A stretch of DNA of 64,000 nucleotides, from assembly GCA_963575745.1 (NCBI GenBank), contig CAUYUJ010002769.1, positions 479,501 through 543,500 of the forward strand. Reading direction: 5' to 3'. Source of the DNA: Prorocentrum cordatum. Its lineage: Eukaryota; Sar; Dinophyceae; Prorocentrales; Prorocentraceae. The stretch's first letter is position 1. Every line of letters starts with the position of its first letter. The notes beneath the pieces are model-generated. The model worked only from the letters and a program-made list of their open reading frames with translations. It searched no databases and was not told the origin of the DNA. A program made the translations under genes and the position numbers. Below, piece after piece: positions 10,259 to 20,903 of this stretch.

Positions 10259-11807
10259 GTCGACCCATTTCCCCAGGGCCGGCTTCTCACCCCGAGCCGT
10301 TTTCTGGGGCCCCAGGAGCCAGGATTCTGCCAGATCCAAGGCCCTGCCAGATCGAGCGGGAGGAAGCGAAGGATGGAGAATACCTGGCCCATGGCTGCAG
10401 TTCGGGCGTGCCAATGCCCTGGTTTATCAAAGTTCCCGTTTACGGAGCCCTGAGTTTTCTGACGCTCCAGGAGCTCATACCTGCTTCTGCAAGGCCGAAA
10501 ACCGAAAGCAAATAGTTGCTTTGATGTTGTTTTCAAGACGTGGGATGCCCGAGTCCTCCTTGGTTTTCGGGCCATAGCTCGGGTTTCTGGCCACCCCCGT
10601 TCTGGACGCTTCGGGCCCCCCCCCCCCCCCGGAACGCTTTCGCCAAGGCGCAGCTGCTGGCAAGCATCCCAAGGAGAGAGGACCTCCATCAACGATCGAG
10701 CTCCTGCGAAAACCCGACGCCCCCCCCCTCCCCCCCTCCCACCCCTTCCTCCGCTGTCGCCCAGCCATGCGCAGGGGGGGGGGGGGGCAGGGCTTCTTGG
10801 AAGCACCCCTGCTTCGTCGAATGATGCGCGGGCCTTACCTACAGATGTAAGACCGGCGCCTTCTAAGAAGCAGCCTCCTCCTAAGAAGCCCTCCCCCCTC
10901 CCCTCACCCCCTTGTGCGCACCGCCAAGTCGCCGCCGCCGCCGAAGGCGTCCGCCGCGAGGGCCAAGGCCGGCGCGAAGAGGGCCGCTGGCTGAGGGCGA
11001 CAGGCTGGCTCGGTAGCGCGCGGCCTTTGGCCACGGTCCCCGCCACGGGCGCTCACTGACGGGTGCTCTGGGAGCGAGCCCAAAGCTGTCACCTTGCGGT
11101 CGGGAGAGGATGCTTGCCTTGTCGTGCCGCCCGCCGGTTCTAGCCCAGCACGCCTCGGCGCGACACGCCAAGCACGTCGCAGTCCCCAAGCATCGTGATC
11201 GTTTCCTTATTCATGGTTTTGCCGATCCGCGCGGGCCCTCGCTCCCCCCCCCATCCTTGCCTCCCCCCGTATGGAGTAGATCTTGACCGTTTTTGGCGCC
11301 TGTTTCGAGCAGGTGGAGTCTCCCCAATTGGACGCACTGCTGCAAACAGTCGCATGCAGCAGAGGTCCCCCCTTTCCGCCGAACGTCAAAACTCCGAATC
11401 AGAAAACGCTCACCATTCGCTATAGGCACGGGATTTCACTCGGCTCCGCCAGGAAATCGCAGTAGTCACAGCATTTCTATCCATAGCCGCGCAACGCGAG
11501 TATCAGCCACGGGGGGGGGGCGGGCGGCGGGCCAGGGTTCTGTGCGCAGGCTCCTTGGCCTGTGCGCAGAGAGTATGGCGTTCAAGCCGGAGAGGGGGCT
11601 GCTGCCCAAGGCTCGGGCGGGGTCTATTGAGGGCCTGACCTAAATGGAGGGGGGGTCCGATGCTTGTCCCCAGCTACGCATGCCACGGAGCAGAACGACA
11701 CACGCTACCAGCTTGCATTGTAAGGAGCATAGCGCGTGGCAGAGCCGCCACCGCGACACGCAAAGCAGTGTTCCTTATCGTAGAGTTTTTTTGTCGGATG
11801 TAAGTCC
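10259..11807. other. Intergenic sequence with dispersed repeat fragments
   Basis: CCCGAGCCGTTTTCTG at about 10293 and CAGCAGCTGCGCCTTGG (minus strand, near 10645) are also found at about 21757 and 21030, so this stretch shares diverged repeat fragments with the 21-kb region. No coding domain was recognised. Confidence 0.5.
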
Positions 11808-12034
11808 TCCTCCTCCTCGTCCTCCTCCTCCTGCTCCTGCTCCTCCTCCTCCTCCTTCTGCTCTTGCTCCTGCTGCTCCTCCTCCTCCTCCTCCTCCTTC
11901 TCACTGAGTGGACTGACATTATCATTCTCATTATCCTCCTCCTCCTCCTCCTCCTCCTCCTCCTCCTGCTCTTGCTCCTGCTCCTCCTCCTCCTCCTCCT
12001 CCTCCTCCTTCTCCTCCTTCTCCTCCTCCTGCTA
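11808..12034. repeat. CTC/CTG triplet array
   Basis: Imperfect CTCCTCCTG-type array in two blocks, separated by a short unique interruption (about 11905-11937). Confidence 0.9.
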
Positions 12035-12439
12035 GGTGTGGCTCCCTGCGCGGCTCCCCATTCGCCCCCCCGCAGCCGTTTGCCCGTGGGGGCGCGGGAG
12101 CCCGCCATCTGGGAGCCCCCAGCCCCAGGCGCTGCCTGGCGCGACGCGGCTGCGGCAGGCCTGGGTCCGCTACGCTGCCGCCTTGCCCTCGGCCTGCCCA
12201 CGGAGGGTGCAGGCCAGTTGTTGCCGCGTGACCGAGCTCGCCTGAGCACAAGGTCGCGCTCGCCAGCTTGGCATCGGAGTCTTCGCAGGCATCCGACTAT
12301 CCCGTGACGTGCTGAGGCTTCGGGAGCATCACGGGTTCCGCCCGCCTATGGGCAGAGGGGACGCACTCGGGGCGCTACCGATGAACGTGCTGTTGGTCGT
12401 GGTCGTGGGGATCGCGGTGACCGCTGGGCTTGCCTGGCC

Positions 12440-13352
12440 ACCAGGCAGTGCGGCTTCAGCAAGAACTACGGCACCAACGAGCGGTGCTACATGTGTGGAC
12501 GAGATCGAATGGGCCGCACAGATCCCACAGGCGCTCAGCCTTCTGGCATGCGGGCTCGTAGCTCGTCTGCCGCCAGGAAGAGTGGACCTGAGCAGGGTGC
12601 CGCCTCCTCTGCATCAGGACCAGAGGCAGACGAGGTGGCCAAGGCCCGCCGCGCGCTCGGGGCCTTCCGTCGTTTGCAGATCGCGGAGGACAACGACCTC
12701 GTGGTCTCGGCCAAGCGCCAGCTCGCAGCGGCTGAGGAGCGAGAGAGAGAGAGAGAGAGAGCTGGGCGCACTCCTGATGATATGCTGCGAAGGGCCTTGG
12801 GTAAGCAGTCGACGAAGCAGAAGGAGGCCGAGGTTCTTCATGCGGCTGTCAAGGAGCTGGAGGATTCTCTTCTGGCTAAGCGCGCGGAGGCCGAGACAGC
12901 CCACACAGACCTTCAGGCAATACGGCTCGATGTTGCGCCGGCGCGTGCTGCTGCGCTCGCCAATGGCACCTCTGGTATGGTTGCTCCCACCAGCGAGGAC
13001 GTCGATCAAGCCATGGGCCGCTTTCAGGGCAGTGTGGCAGCAGCTCCTGCAGCTGTCACAGCAGGCAATGCAGGCACGATGCTCCAGAGCCTCACCACGC
13101 ACCTCGCCGAGCTGCAGAAGGCCTTCGTTCGAGTTGCATCGCCAGGCCCAGTCAGGTGGCAGGCCGCCGCAGCCGCAGCAGCAGCCACAGCAGCCCGCGC
13201 AGATGCGTGAGTACCCCTCGCCATGGATTGGGTCTTCTATTGCAGAGGATGCTTACCCTCGGGGCGCCGAGATTGGGTACGAACTTGAGCGGCCAGCATC
13301 AGCCACGCCACATGGCATGGGCTCGGGGCCGACTCGCGGCGATGGGGGATAG
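12440..13352 (+). pseudogene. LINE ORF1-like: zinc finger and coiled coil
   Basis: The frame at 12440-13210 starts with a cysteine-rich segment (CGFSKNYGTNERCYMCGRD, two CxxC-like halves, zinc-ribbon or RanBP2-like). It continues with a Lys/Glu/Ala-rich stretch typical of a coiled coil (RQLAAAEERERERER..., KQKEAEVLHAAVKELEDSL). Around 13160 coherent Gln/Pro-rich sequence (QPQQQPQQPAQ) passes to another frame that ends at 13352, which implies a frameshift. ORF1 proteins of non-LTR elements bind the element RNA. Here the role is inferred from position upstream of the endonuclease and from composition only. Confidence 0.55.
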
Positions 13353-14730
13353 TAAGCTCCTCGGCATCACGACGTTCAGGCAGTTTGACCACGGCAGTTT
13401 GGGGGCTCGCCACGTCGCCGAAGGTCAACTTGCTGCTCTGAATCACGTTACGGGTACGATTTTGAATGGAAGCCAGACTGATGGCAGCTCAGAGGGTGCA
13501 CGTTCTGTTACTAGTAGCACGTCATGCGTTATTTCTCAACCTCTTCGGCCTCACGCTCCCAGGGATGAAGCTGATGGCCCTTCGCATGTAGGTCCAGGGT
13601 CGCCCCTCCTAGGCGATGTTGGTCCTGGGCGTGTTGGGTCGCATGTTGGCTCGGGGTGCTCGAACCGCTCAGGGCTGTCGACGGACAGGCCAGCTCCCTG
13701 CACTCAGGAGAGCTCGCGTGGTGGTCGGACCCCCCTGAGTGTTTCAGGCATACATGGGCCCCCCGACGGGGGGGTGGCCGATGCCCCATGCGTGCTGAGC
13801 ACGTCGTGCCAGGGTGCGTCAGCTTGCATACCGACTACACAGCGGGCCACGGCGGCGCCTCACCTGTGCACATGGCAGGCGACGTTTCAGTCAGTGCTAG
13901 AGATGTCTCAAGTGGGCCCCCCTGCTGATGCACTCACCATGATTGTTGGGGCTACTGTCGCTGGTGGGGTGTCACATCTTGGAGAGAAGTACGAGCTCAT
14001 CAATTATATGGAGACGTTCGTGGGTCGCTGGTTTGCTGATGTCCTTGCGTGGGAGTATCAGATGGCCAGTGGCGACTGGCTTTTTGGGTGCACTCCGTAC
14101 GCGGAGCTTTGCATTGCTGAGCACGACGTCTTGCGCGGCACGGCCCCCGCGCCACCTCGGCGACGTGGCCCAGCGGGGCCGATCTGCCTGGATGCTTGGG
14201 CGCAGCGCGCGCCCCAGCTATTTCGACACTTGGAGAGGTTCGAAGGGGCGCGCCGATCTGGCCGACGACGTTGGCGCGACTTGCCGGCGGAGCGTCTTCG
14301 AGAGCTACGAGACGCCAGGCTTTTATTGGCCAGCGAGACGGCTGATCAACCGTTTGCCGACTTTCTGGTCTTTGAGGCTACGCGGGTCTATGAGGCATCG
14401 ATTGATGTGGCAGCCGCGTTGTGCGATGTCCTGGGCGATGGGCCACCCCCACCTGCGCCGCGGGATGGTAATCTTGGTGCTCAGGATGCAGGTGTGGATC
14501 GCCCGCCTGAGGGCAGTGCGGATCCGACCCCTCATGCGGAAAATGTGCTTTTGCAACAGTATCGTCCTGGGTGCATGACTGACCGCGCACGCGATGCTGA
14601 TCGCACTTTGCGGCAACAGAGGCCACGCCAACACCCTGCATCGAGCGTCTCTGCCACCGGTTGCCCTCGTTCTGCTTCTTGCGTTGTTGGAGACAGGCAC
14701 CTCCTACGCTTGCGCGGCCATCGGTGACAG
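13353..14730 (+). pseudogene. LINE linker / ORF1 C-terminal part, function unknown
   Basis: An open frame (13156-14727) gives a plausible globular protein in its second half, with residues such as YELINYMETFVGRWFADVLA and FADFLVFEATRVYEASIDV. Its first half is Ser/Gly-rich. I do not recognise a domain. It lies between the coiled-coil protein and the endonuclease of the same element and probably belonged to the element polyprotein. No independent host function is suggested. Confidence 0.45.
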
Positions 14731-14839
14731 GTCCAGCCGAGGTTGTGACAGGTACTGCACATGGTGACCAGGCACATCTGCCTAGCGATGGTGACAGTTG
14801 GAAGAGAGCAGCACGACGTACCCCTAACGTCAGTCGTCC

Positions 14840-15600
14840 TAAAGATTTCAGGGTCGCCACTTTCAATGGGAGCGGACGGCCACGAGTGCGTGACTTTCTT
14901 GATCAGAATGCGGGCGTGCATTTGGCTTTTGCTTAGAAATGAAGCTACGTGGCGATGAGGTTCTTAGGGCGCAAGAATGGTCGCATGCTCGTGGACGGAA
15001 GTCTTTCATCACAGCAGCAGGTACGGGTCCTGATGGCGGACCACGTTCTGGTGTAGGCATTTTTGGGGAAAAACAGCAGATTGGCGCGACCCTGCTCGCG
15101 TCTTTTCTTGACACCTGCACGCTTTTACCATCGCATGCTGCTGCAATCATGGTACACAGAGGCATGCGTCATGGTTTCGTTGCGGTGTCTGCGTGCATGG
15201 AGCAGGGTCTTCGGCTGTCAGGTGACAACGTACAGCGCCTGCAGACCAGCGGGTCCTGTCTCGCTAATTAGCACGCGCCATTCACTGCTGGAGGAGATTG
15301 GAACCTCGCCCCAGAGGCCGTGTAGTATCCACGCCTGACCGCGCTCACCGTGGCCCCCAGACAGGCAACCTTACCAACCTGGACCACTGCGTCTTCAGCG
15401 ATTGCTTGGCGAGCGTGCCCGCCTCGCCCACCAGGGTGCCCGATTTCACACCGAGGAATCACTTTGCTGTGGGGGCCTCCCTGGGCCCCCGCGCTCGTGC
15501 TCAGCAGGTTGCTGTGCTCGCAGGTCCTCAGCCCCTGCCACGCCTACCTGCCGCTGGGGTCAGGGATGCTGTGGTGGACGATGATGGGGAGACTTAGTTC
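14840..15600 (+). pseudogene. Apurinic-type endonuclease domain of the LINE, broken
   Basis: DFRVATFNGSG at about 14844 matches the opening strand of endonuclease/exonuclease/phosphatase domains of non-LTR elements, which nick target DNA to prime reverse transcription. Later motifs are GGPRSGVGIF (about 15036), GGDWNLAPEAV (about 15290, metal-binding D and N) and LDHCVFSDCL (about 15380). Between HLAFA and KLRGDE (14931-14945) there is an in-frame TAG followed by a one-base frameshift, exactly where the catalytic Glu of the family's QEH-like motif is expected. At least one more frame change follows before 15.3 kb. The domain cannot be translated as one piece. Confidence 0.7.
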
Positions 15601-16480
15601 GCTGTTGGCAGAAGGGGGCCCTGGGTGCTCGCGGGTCGACCTCATGCGTTGCGACTCCGAGCCGCGATATGAACAGTCAGCTGACCATCGTGCACGACTC
15701 GATGGCATATGCTCACATCTCTACGCTGGCGTATAAGCGGAGCTGCTGCCACTGTTTCCAGTTGAGTCCGAGGATGCCCCCCCCCCGCCCCCCCCCCCCC
15801 CCCCCCGATGCTCTGGTCGGGGAGAGCCCCCGCGATATCGCAAGGCGGCGGCAGGCGGCGCTCTGGCTCAATATTAGACTGCAGCCACACGAGTCTCGAG
15901 CTTTGTTTATTTTGCAGCAGAGGGCCCAGGACGTCCACATTGCTGTGCCAAAGCAAATTGGCAGCAGAGGACGCGCGCATAGGCCCACCGATTCTCTTCC
16001 GTCAGTCAGGAAGGGGCGGAAGGACGGATGAGGAAGCATCTGTCCCCCGCTTTCCGCTACCATGGTTACTTAATTCTCAACTGCATCCTCCCAGCCTTGG
16101 GGCCAATTGTGCGCACTGGGTGGGGTTTGCCCGAGACTGCCTCGGGCGGCTTGCAGGGCGTGACGAGCGGAGGCCCGCTGCCGCGCGATTCCGTTCCGTC
16201 ACTACTTGGGCGCCTACTCACCTCAGACGGCAGCCTGGCCCAGTGCACAGGCGGTCAAGACCTAGGGGGCTAGGGGGGGGATACATTGCAGGTGGATGCA
16301 AGTTTGGGGCCTTCCAGCTTTGCGTCAGATCTGTGACGCGCAGCGTGGATCTCGCGCTGAAGTCTGGGAGGGACGAGACGACGAACCACAAGTATGCCAG
16401 CAAAGCGTTCACGACGACGACGGAGGGGAACTCGTTGAGGAGATGAGGGCTCCATGCAGGCAGGGTTCGAGGCCCCCGCC
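15601..16480 (+). pseudogene. LINE linker between endonuclease and RT
   Basis: Open frames at 15669-16031 and 15808-16446 fill the gap between the endonuclease and the first RT motif. They include Arg-rich sequence (IARRRQAALWLNIRLQPHES) and a poly-C tract at about 15778-15806. No domain was recognised. This is taken as the usual linker of the element polyprotein. Confidence 0.4.
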
Positions 16481-16499
16481 ATTACGCATCTCCTGCCTC

Positions 16500-17440
16500 A
16501 GGCAAGCTGCTCTGCAGCTTCCCAAGCGGACTGCTATCGGCGCTGATCAATTTCGGCCCCGCCACTGGGCCTTGGCTTCCAATGGTGCCGTGGCCTTCGG
16601 GGGTCATCTTTTGCACCGATGCGAAGCCTTTGGGGGGTGACCCTCCAGTCTGCCCTACGTGCACGTGGCCCTCTTGGGGACGCCCGCTGGTGGATGCCGC
16701 CCAATTGCCTTACTTCCATCGCTCGATCGTCTTTGGGCCAAGGTTCGGGTGGATCGGGTCAGGTCTTGGGCTAGCAGACTGCGTCGTTCCTACTTGGCGT
16801 TAGGTGCGCAACGATCGACTACCGATGCGGCTGCTCGCGTGCTGGTTGGCGCCGAAGCAGGATGTCATTTGCAGCCCGACGCCCATGCATCCGCCCATGC
16901 TATTGTAGACGTACCCAAGTGCCTTGACAAGGTACACTGGCTAAAGTTATCGCGGTCAGGTTCCATTCGCAAGGGCTGAAATTTAGCTATTGCGCTTCAG
17001 CTATTGCGCTCAGGTACACAAGGGCTGCCGCCAGCGACACAAGTTGAAGATCACTAGTTCAGTACACAGGCTGGGCCAATGGATTGCTCATCATCTTCGG
17101 GACCTTGGGCGTTGCTATGTCTCAGCCCTGGGGGGCCCGGGGATTGAAGTCGCCTCTGGCCGTGCCATCAGGCACGCAAAACTTCGGGAGCGGGTGCGTG
17201 GAGTCGCTAGGCGCAGACCTCGGCTGCAAGCGCTGCGCAAGGCTGGCTCCTTGCTTCGCAGGTTTCACAAACAGGCCCTCCCACCTGCTATGACGCGCGG
17301 ACTGGGTGCGCACGGGGCCCCACCCAGCTTGGTCGAGCAGATGCGGTCGGTGCAGCGCGGGGCACTCGGCTGGGTCATGTACTTCCTGTTGGCTAACATC
17401 CTGCATGCAGGGACCCCAGTACACGGGCCCACATATTGAG
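16500..17440 (+). pseudogene. LINE reverse transcriptase with catalytic core deleted
   Basis: The N-terminal RT motif LPKRTAIGADQFRPRHWA lies at about 16523. The fingers/palm motif GCRPIALLPSLDRLWAK and LGAQRSTTDAAARVLVGAEA follow at about 16690-16860, then the motif-A region IVDVPKCLDKVHWLKL at about 16900. The next recognisable piece is the thumb-like region IEVASGRAIRHAKLRERVRG at about 17145, with LQALRKAGSLLRRF after it. The segment that should hold motifs B and C, including the (Y/F)xDD metal-binding box, is absent: only about 170 bp of unrelated-looking, frame-broken sequence separates the two parts. The enzyme cannot be active. Confidence 0.75.
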
Positions 17441-18750
17441 GCATGGGCCGCCCCGCTATCCCAGTGGGCCCTCCTGGTGAGGGACCCGATGGCCCCACAG
17501 CCTATCCTGCAGGCTGCCTGGGTTAGGCAAATCCAGACGGTGTACCACTCGAAGGCCCCCTGGAGACATGTTGCTGGCCCTGCTGGGGCCACTCTTATTG
17601 CTCTCAAGGACCTCCAATGGGCCACTACTAGCAGCACAACCTGGAGGACAGATCTTGGGGTTGTCTTGGGTGTTGGGCTTACTGCGTCGGCTACTATCAA
17701 GCAGCTTGGTCGAGAGGCTGGGGTCAGGCTTCTCTGGGAACGATGGTATCGGCGACCCCCGCTCCCTGGTGACCCCCCCCTACCTCGTGAACCCATTGGT
17801 TACTTGGTGGGGCCCATCACACAACTCCTTTCGAGAGCACCTGTACCTGATCCTACCGATACAGATGATGATGATGGCGCACAAGTTGACGACGACGGGC
17901 CTGGTGCACGAGCGACGTGGTGCCCCAGCTACAAGGAGGCAGGCCTTCTGCGTGTCTGGCTAAGTGGAGGCCTGTGGACGCCTGCCAGATTGGCGGCCTG
18001 TGGATATCGAGACGACAGCTCTTGTCCGAAGTGTGCGCAGATGGGCTGTGATTTCTATCACATCCTATGGGGCTGCCCGCACCTTGCGAATGCGAGGGGC
18101 CGGCGCTGTGGCTCGATCAACTTTGATGGGTTCCTTGCCAAAACACCTGACAGTTTGTTTTGGGCCCGTGGGCTCGTTAGTCGTTCCTGTTCCCCGTCGC
18201 TTCCGATGCGCGATGATGCCAGCCGTTGGCACATTCGGCACGGCGACCGGCAAGGAATAACAGGGGCCATATACACGGACGGGGCCTGCTCTAAGATTTG
18301 GCATTGGCCAGAGGCGGCCAGAGGTATATGGGGTTTCTGTCAGCTACGGGACCCCATGGGGCACGGCGTTGATATTTTAGTTTGGGGAGCCCTGCATGGC
18401 CCCATACAGACCACGCCCAGGGCCGAACTCTTTGCTTTTCTCCAGGTTCTCCTTGTGTGCCCCCACCCCGTTGTGGTTCACACGGGCTACAAAGGCCTCC
18501 TGGGCGGCCTAGCCTTCGGACCTAGTTGGCGCTGCACCCCGCGGCGTGTCAACGTCAACTTGTGGGAACGCATATGGGCCAAGCTGCGGGACCTGGGCTA
18601 GGTGGGGGTAGGTGTCAGGGAGGTCCTAGTCAAGGGGCATCAGCGTGGACAGCACAATGATGCCATATGCAACAGGTGGGCCGACCCTGCTGCCCGCAAT
18701 GGTAGAGACTTGCCCGTTGTCCATGAGTCTCGAGTCAAGCTATGAGGGTA
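17441..18750 (+). pseudogene. LINE C-terminal cysteine motif and RNase H domain
   Basis: The open frame ending at 18601 contains a cysteine/histidine motif (CPKCAQMGCDFYHILWGCPH, about 18026-18085) followed by an RNase H domain. IYTDGACS supplies the first catalytic Asp, TPRAELFAFL the Glu and HTGYKGLLGG the third position. At that third position the family has Asp (HTD), but a Gly codon (GGC) is seen here. A TAG at 18599-18601 interrupts the frame just before the last helix (VLVKGHQRGQHNDAI and NRWADPAA), which continues in the same frame to about 18747. The domain removes RNA from RNA:DNA hybrids in some LINE clades. This copy looks inactive. Confidence 0.8.
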
Positions 18751-19470
18751 GGCCACAAGCAGTACCTTCGCGCCTTGCAGTGGGGCGTTCAGGCCTTTCA
18801 GTCCTTTTTCGATGGTCACCGTATTGAAACTGGGCCACGGAAGCGACCCGAGCGTTTTAGGCCGCCAGCTCGGCCCATCCCTGATGACATTGAGCAGTCG
18901 GCCCACAGACGGCATGTTTTTGCCCCCGTGCCCAAGAGAGGCAGATGGAGGTGTTTGTTTTGTAAGAAGGGTTCTAAGCATGAGGAGACCCGTCGCCGCC
19001 TCTCTGTGGACGCTTGCCCTGCCAGGGCTCAGGGTTTCGAGGGTCACGGCGCTGAGAGGCCCCCTGACGCCGCGCGCCAGGGCGACGATCAGGGCGGACA
19101 GGTTGGCAACGGGGACGTGCCGCCCAGCGCCGTGGGCCCCGAACCTCACGCTGCTCTGCCTGCTTCCCCTCCCCCTCTGTCTTCGTTCGCTCGATCCGTA
19201 GTCGGGCGAGGTCTCCCACCCCCCCGCTCACTGTTTTCGAATGTGGCCCAGTGACTGTGTGTTCGCCCAGCCCTGTCAGGGAAAGCAGCTGCCGTCGACG
19301 CAGTGAGTCGCAGGACACCGAACGCAACGTGTGGCGGAGGGTCGGCGTTGAACCCGTAATGTCTCTTAGGGACGACACTGGCATGGTGCAGTTTAGAGCA
19401 CTAGCCGACCTGGGCAGTCCTGGTATACCTCCTAGGTCGGGTCCTGCCTGTCGCCCCGGCAAGAGGAGGT
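18742..19470 (+). pseudogene. LINE C-terminal extension with zinc-finger-like motif
   Basis: The frame at 18742-19254 (170 residues) has WRCLFCKKGSKHEETRRRL followed by DAC, a possible Cys/His metal site, then a Pro/Gly-rich tail. A second frame (19251-19472) carries on with Arg/Ser-rich sequence. Its position directly after RNase H fits the C-terminal extension of the same element. A further CxxC pair (VCLCVSCGG, about 19603) lies just downstream. Function is inferred from location only. Confidence 0.5.
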
Positions 19471-19870
19471 GACTAGGATCTCATCGGCCCAGGCCCTCTC
19501 TCGGAAGCGTCACCATCCTCGCGGAGGCCCTGCCGCCAAATGGACCCGTCCCGTCCTAGGCCCCCAGGGGCCATCAACTTTGGGTGGCTCCTCTGGGAAG
19601 GTTTGCCTCTGTGTGTCTTGTGGGGGTTTCACCATGTAACGGCGGGTCAACTCCTAGTGGACTGCCCCTCTAGCCTTGGTCACCAGCTGAGCAAAAGGGC
19701 CCAGAGGAACCGCCGATTTTTTCTCTCGGGATTTCATCCGTCGGACGAGGCGCGGGAGGACCCCGAGCGAGTCCCAGCGCATCGACCCCTTCGTGCTGAT
19801 GAGCCTGAATTTTTATGGGTCAGGCTCCTGAGGAGCCAATCGTCTAACAGTGGAGTTGGGGGTTAGTAGC

Positions 19871-20084
19871 CGCGAGAGAGGAGCACCCTCAGTGGTATGC
19901 TCCCCGCGGCTCACTCGCTCCCCCTAAGGCCCTCAACCCACCGTGCTGTGCCCGGGGCCTGCCGCCCGAGATCCTCTCGGTGGGGTGGCTGGTCACCTTT
20001 CCAGGCGCCTGAGGACGGCACACTGCCGCCCTCGCCTATCTGTGTCGGGCAGTGCACCGCGCGCCCGCTCCAGCAAGTGTCGTA
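19871..20084. other. Flank downstream of the LINE, no gene
   Basis: GC-rich sequence between the last LINE-like frame and the CTC array. It may contain the 3' untranslated end of the element. Confidence 0.35.
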
Positions 20085-20232
20085 TCCTCATCCTCCTCCA
20101 CCTCCTCCTCCTCCTCCTGTTCCTCCCCCTCCTCCTCCCCCTCCTCCTTCTCCTCCTCCTCCTCCTTCTCCTCCTCCTCCTCCTCCTCCTCCTCCTCCTC
20201 CCCCTCCTCCTTTTCCTCCTCCTTCTCCTCGT
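20085..20232. repeat. (CTC)n microsatellite
   Basis: Imperfect CTC/CTT/CCC triplet array of about 145 bp. Confidence 0.9.
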
Positions 20233-20324
20233 GGGAGGTTTGTCGAGCCGCCACGACCGCGCTCCCTGGGCGGGCCGATCCTCCTCATGGGAAGTCAAAT
20301 TCTGATTTTGCCCTGGCCCGAAAT

Positions 20325-20412
20325 CTGGCTTTATCCGGCTGAATCCCGCTTCATCCAGCCTGATCCCGCTCAATTTGGCTTAATCCCGCTCAGTCCACGG
20401 TCTCATCCCGCG
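20325..20412. repeat. Short degenerate ATCCCGCT repeats
   Basis: AATCCCGCTTCATCCAGC, GATCCCGCTCAATTTGGC, AATCCCGCTCAGTCCACG and CATCCCGCG follow at spacings of about 17-20 bp. Confidence 0.6.
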
Positions 20413-20562
20413 TAACAGCCCCCCATGGGGCTGAATCCTCTGTAAGCCTTCCAACGACCTCCCAGCAGTTGCTTCTGAATCTCTTGATCATTGCCACGGT
20501 GCCCGCGCAAGTGAGGGCTAGGTTCGCTGGGTCGCTGGCCAGAGTGCCCGTCAGTGTCAAAG

Positions 20563-20696
20563 TCGGGCATGTCCCTCTACAGGAAGAATATTCAAGAATA
20601 GTAACAACATAGTTCGGTGACGATTTTTTTGTGCTTCGCCTCTCTGACTACCAGTTTTTTTCTTCGAAGTATTCGCCTGTAGGAGGACGTGCCCGA
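20563..20696. mobile_element. MITE-like element, copy 1 (TIR CGGGCATGTCC...)
   Basis: 134-bp, AT-richer unit bounded by TCGGGCATGTCCCTCTACAG on the left and the reverse complement of CTGTAGGAGGACGTGCCCGA on the right, about 18 of 20 matching. The interior is non-coding, with T-runs. A second unit with the same ends but a different interior lies at 44079-44210, which is why I call it a family. No target-site duplication is evident. Confidence 0.75.
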
Positions 20697-20779
20697 CCTA
20701 ACGACAGTGGAGTCCCCGTCTGGAGGGGCGCCGGCTTGGGGAGCGGCGGCGCGCAGCCGCAAAGACGCGCCGCGCGTTT

Positions 20780-20781
20780 CG

Positions 20782-20820
<39 letters not shown>

Positions 20821-20854
20821 TCGTCGTTGTCGTCGTCGGCGTCGGCGTCGGCGT

Positions 20855-20895
<41 letters not shown>

Positions 20896-20903
20896 TCGTC
20901 CGG
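20780..20903. repeat. (GTC)n/(GTCGGC)n array
   Basis: GTC triplets passing into GTCGGC hexamers, about 120 bp. The surrounding long open frames are Val/Gly or Ser/Ala runs caused by the array. Confidence 0.9.

Larger units (their letters stand above)
12300..19870 (+). mobile_element. Decayed non-LTR (LINE) retrotransposon with endonuclease, RT and RNase H
   Basis: Pieces of one element follow each other on the plus strand in the expected order: zinc finger plus coiled-coil ORF1 (12.44-13.35 kb), a linker protein (to 14.73 kb), AP-type endonuclease (14.84-15.6 kb), reverse transcriptase (16.5-17.44 kb), cysteine-rich region and RNase H (17.3-18.75 kb), and a C-terminal zinc-finger segment (18.74-19.47 kb). 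The reading frame changes at nearly every junction and several stops interrupt it, so this is a dead copy. Both ends are approximate because no second copy is present to define them. I see no poly-A tail or target-site duplication; the 3' side runs into a CTC array at about 20.09 kb. Confidence 0.8.
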
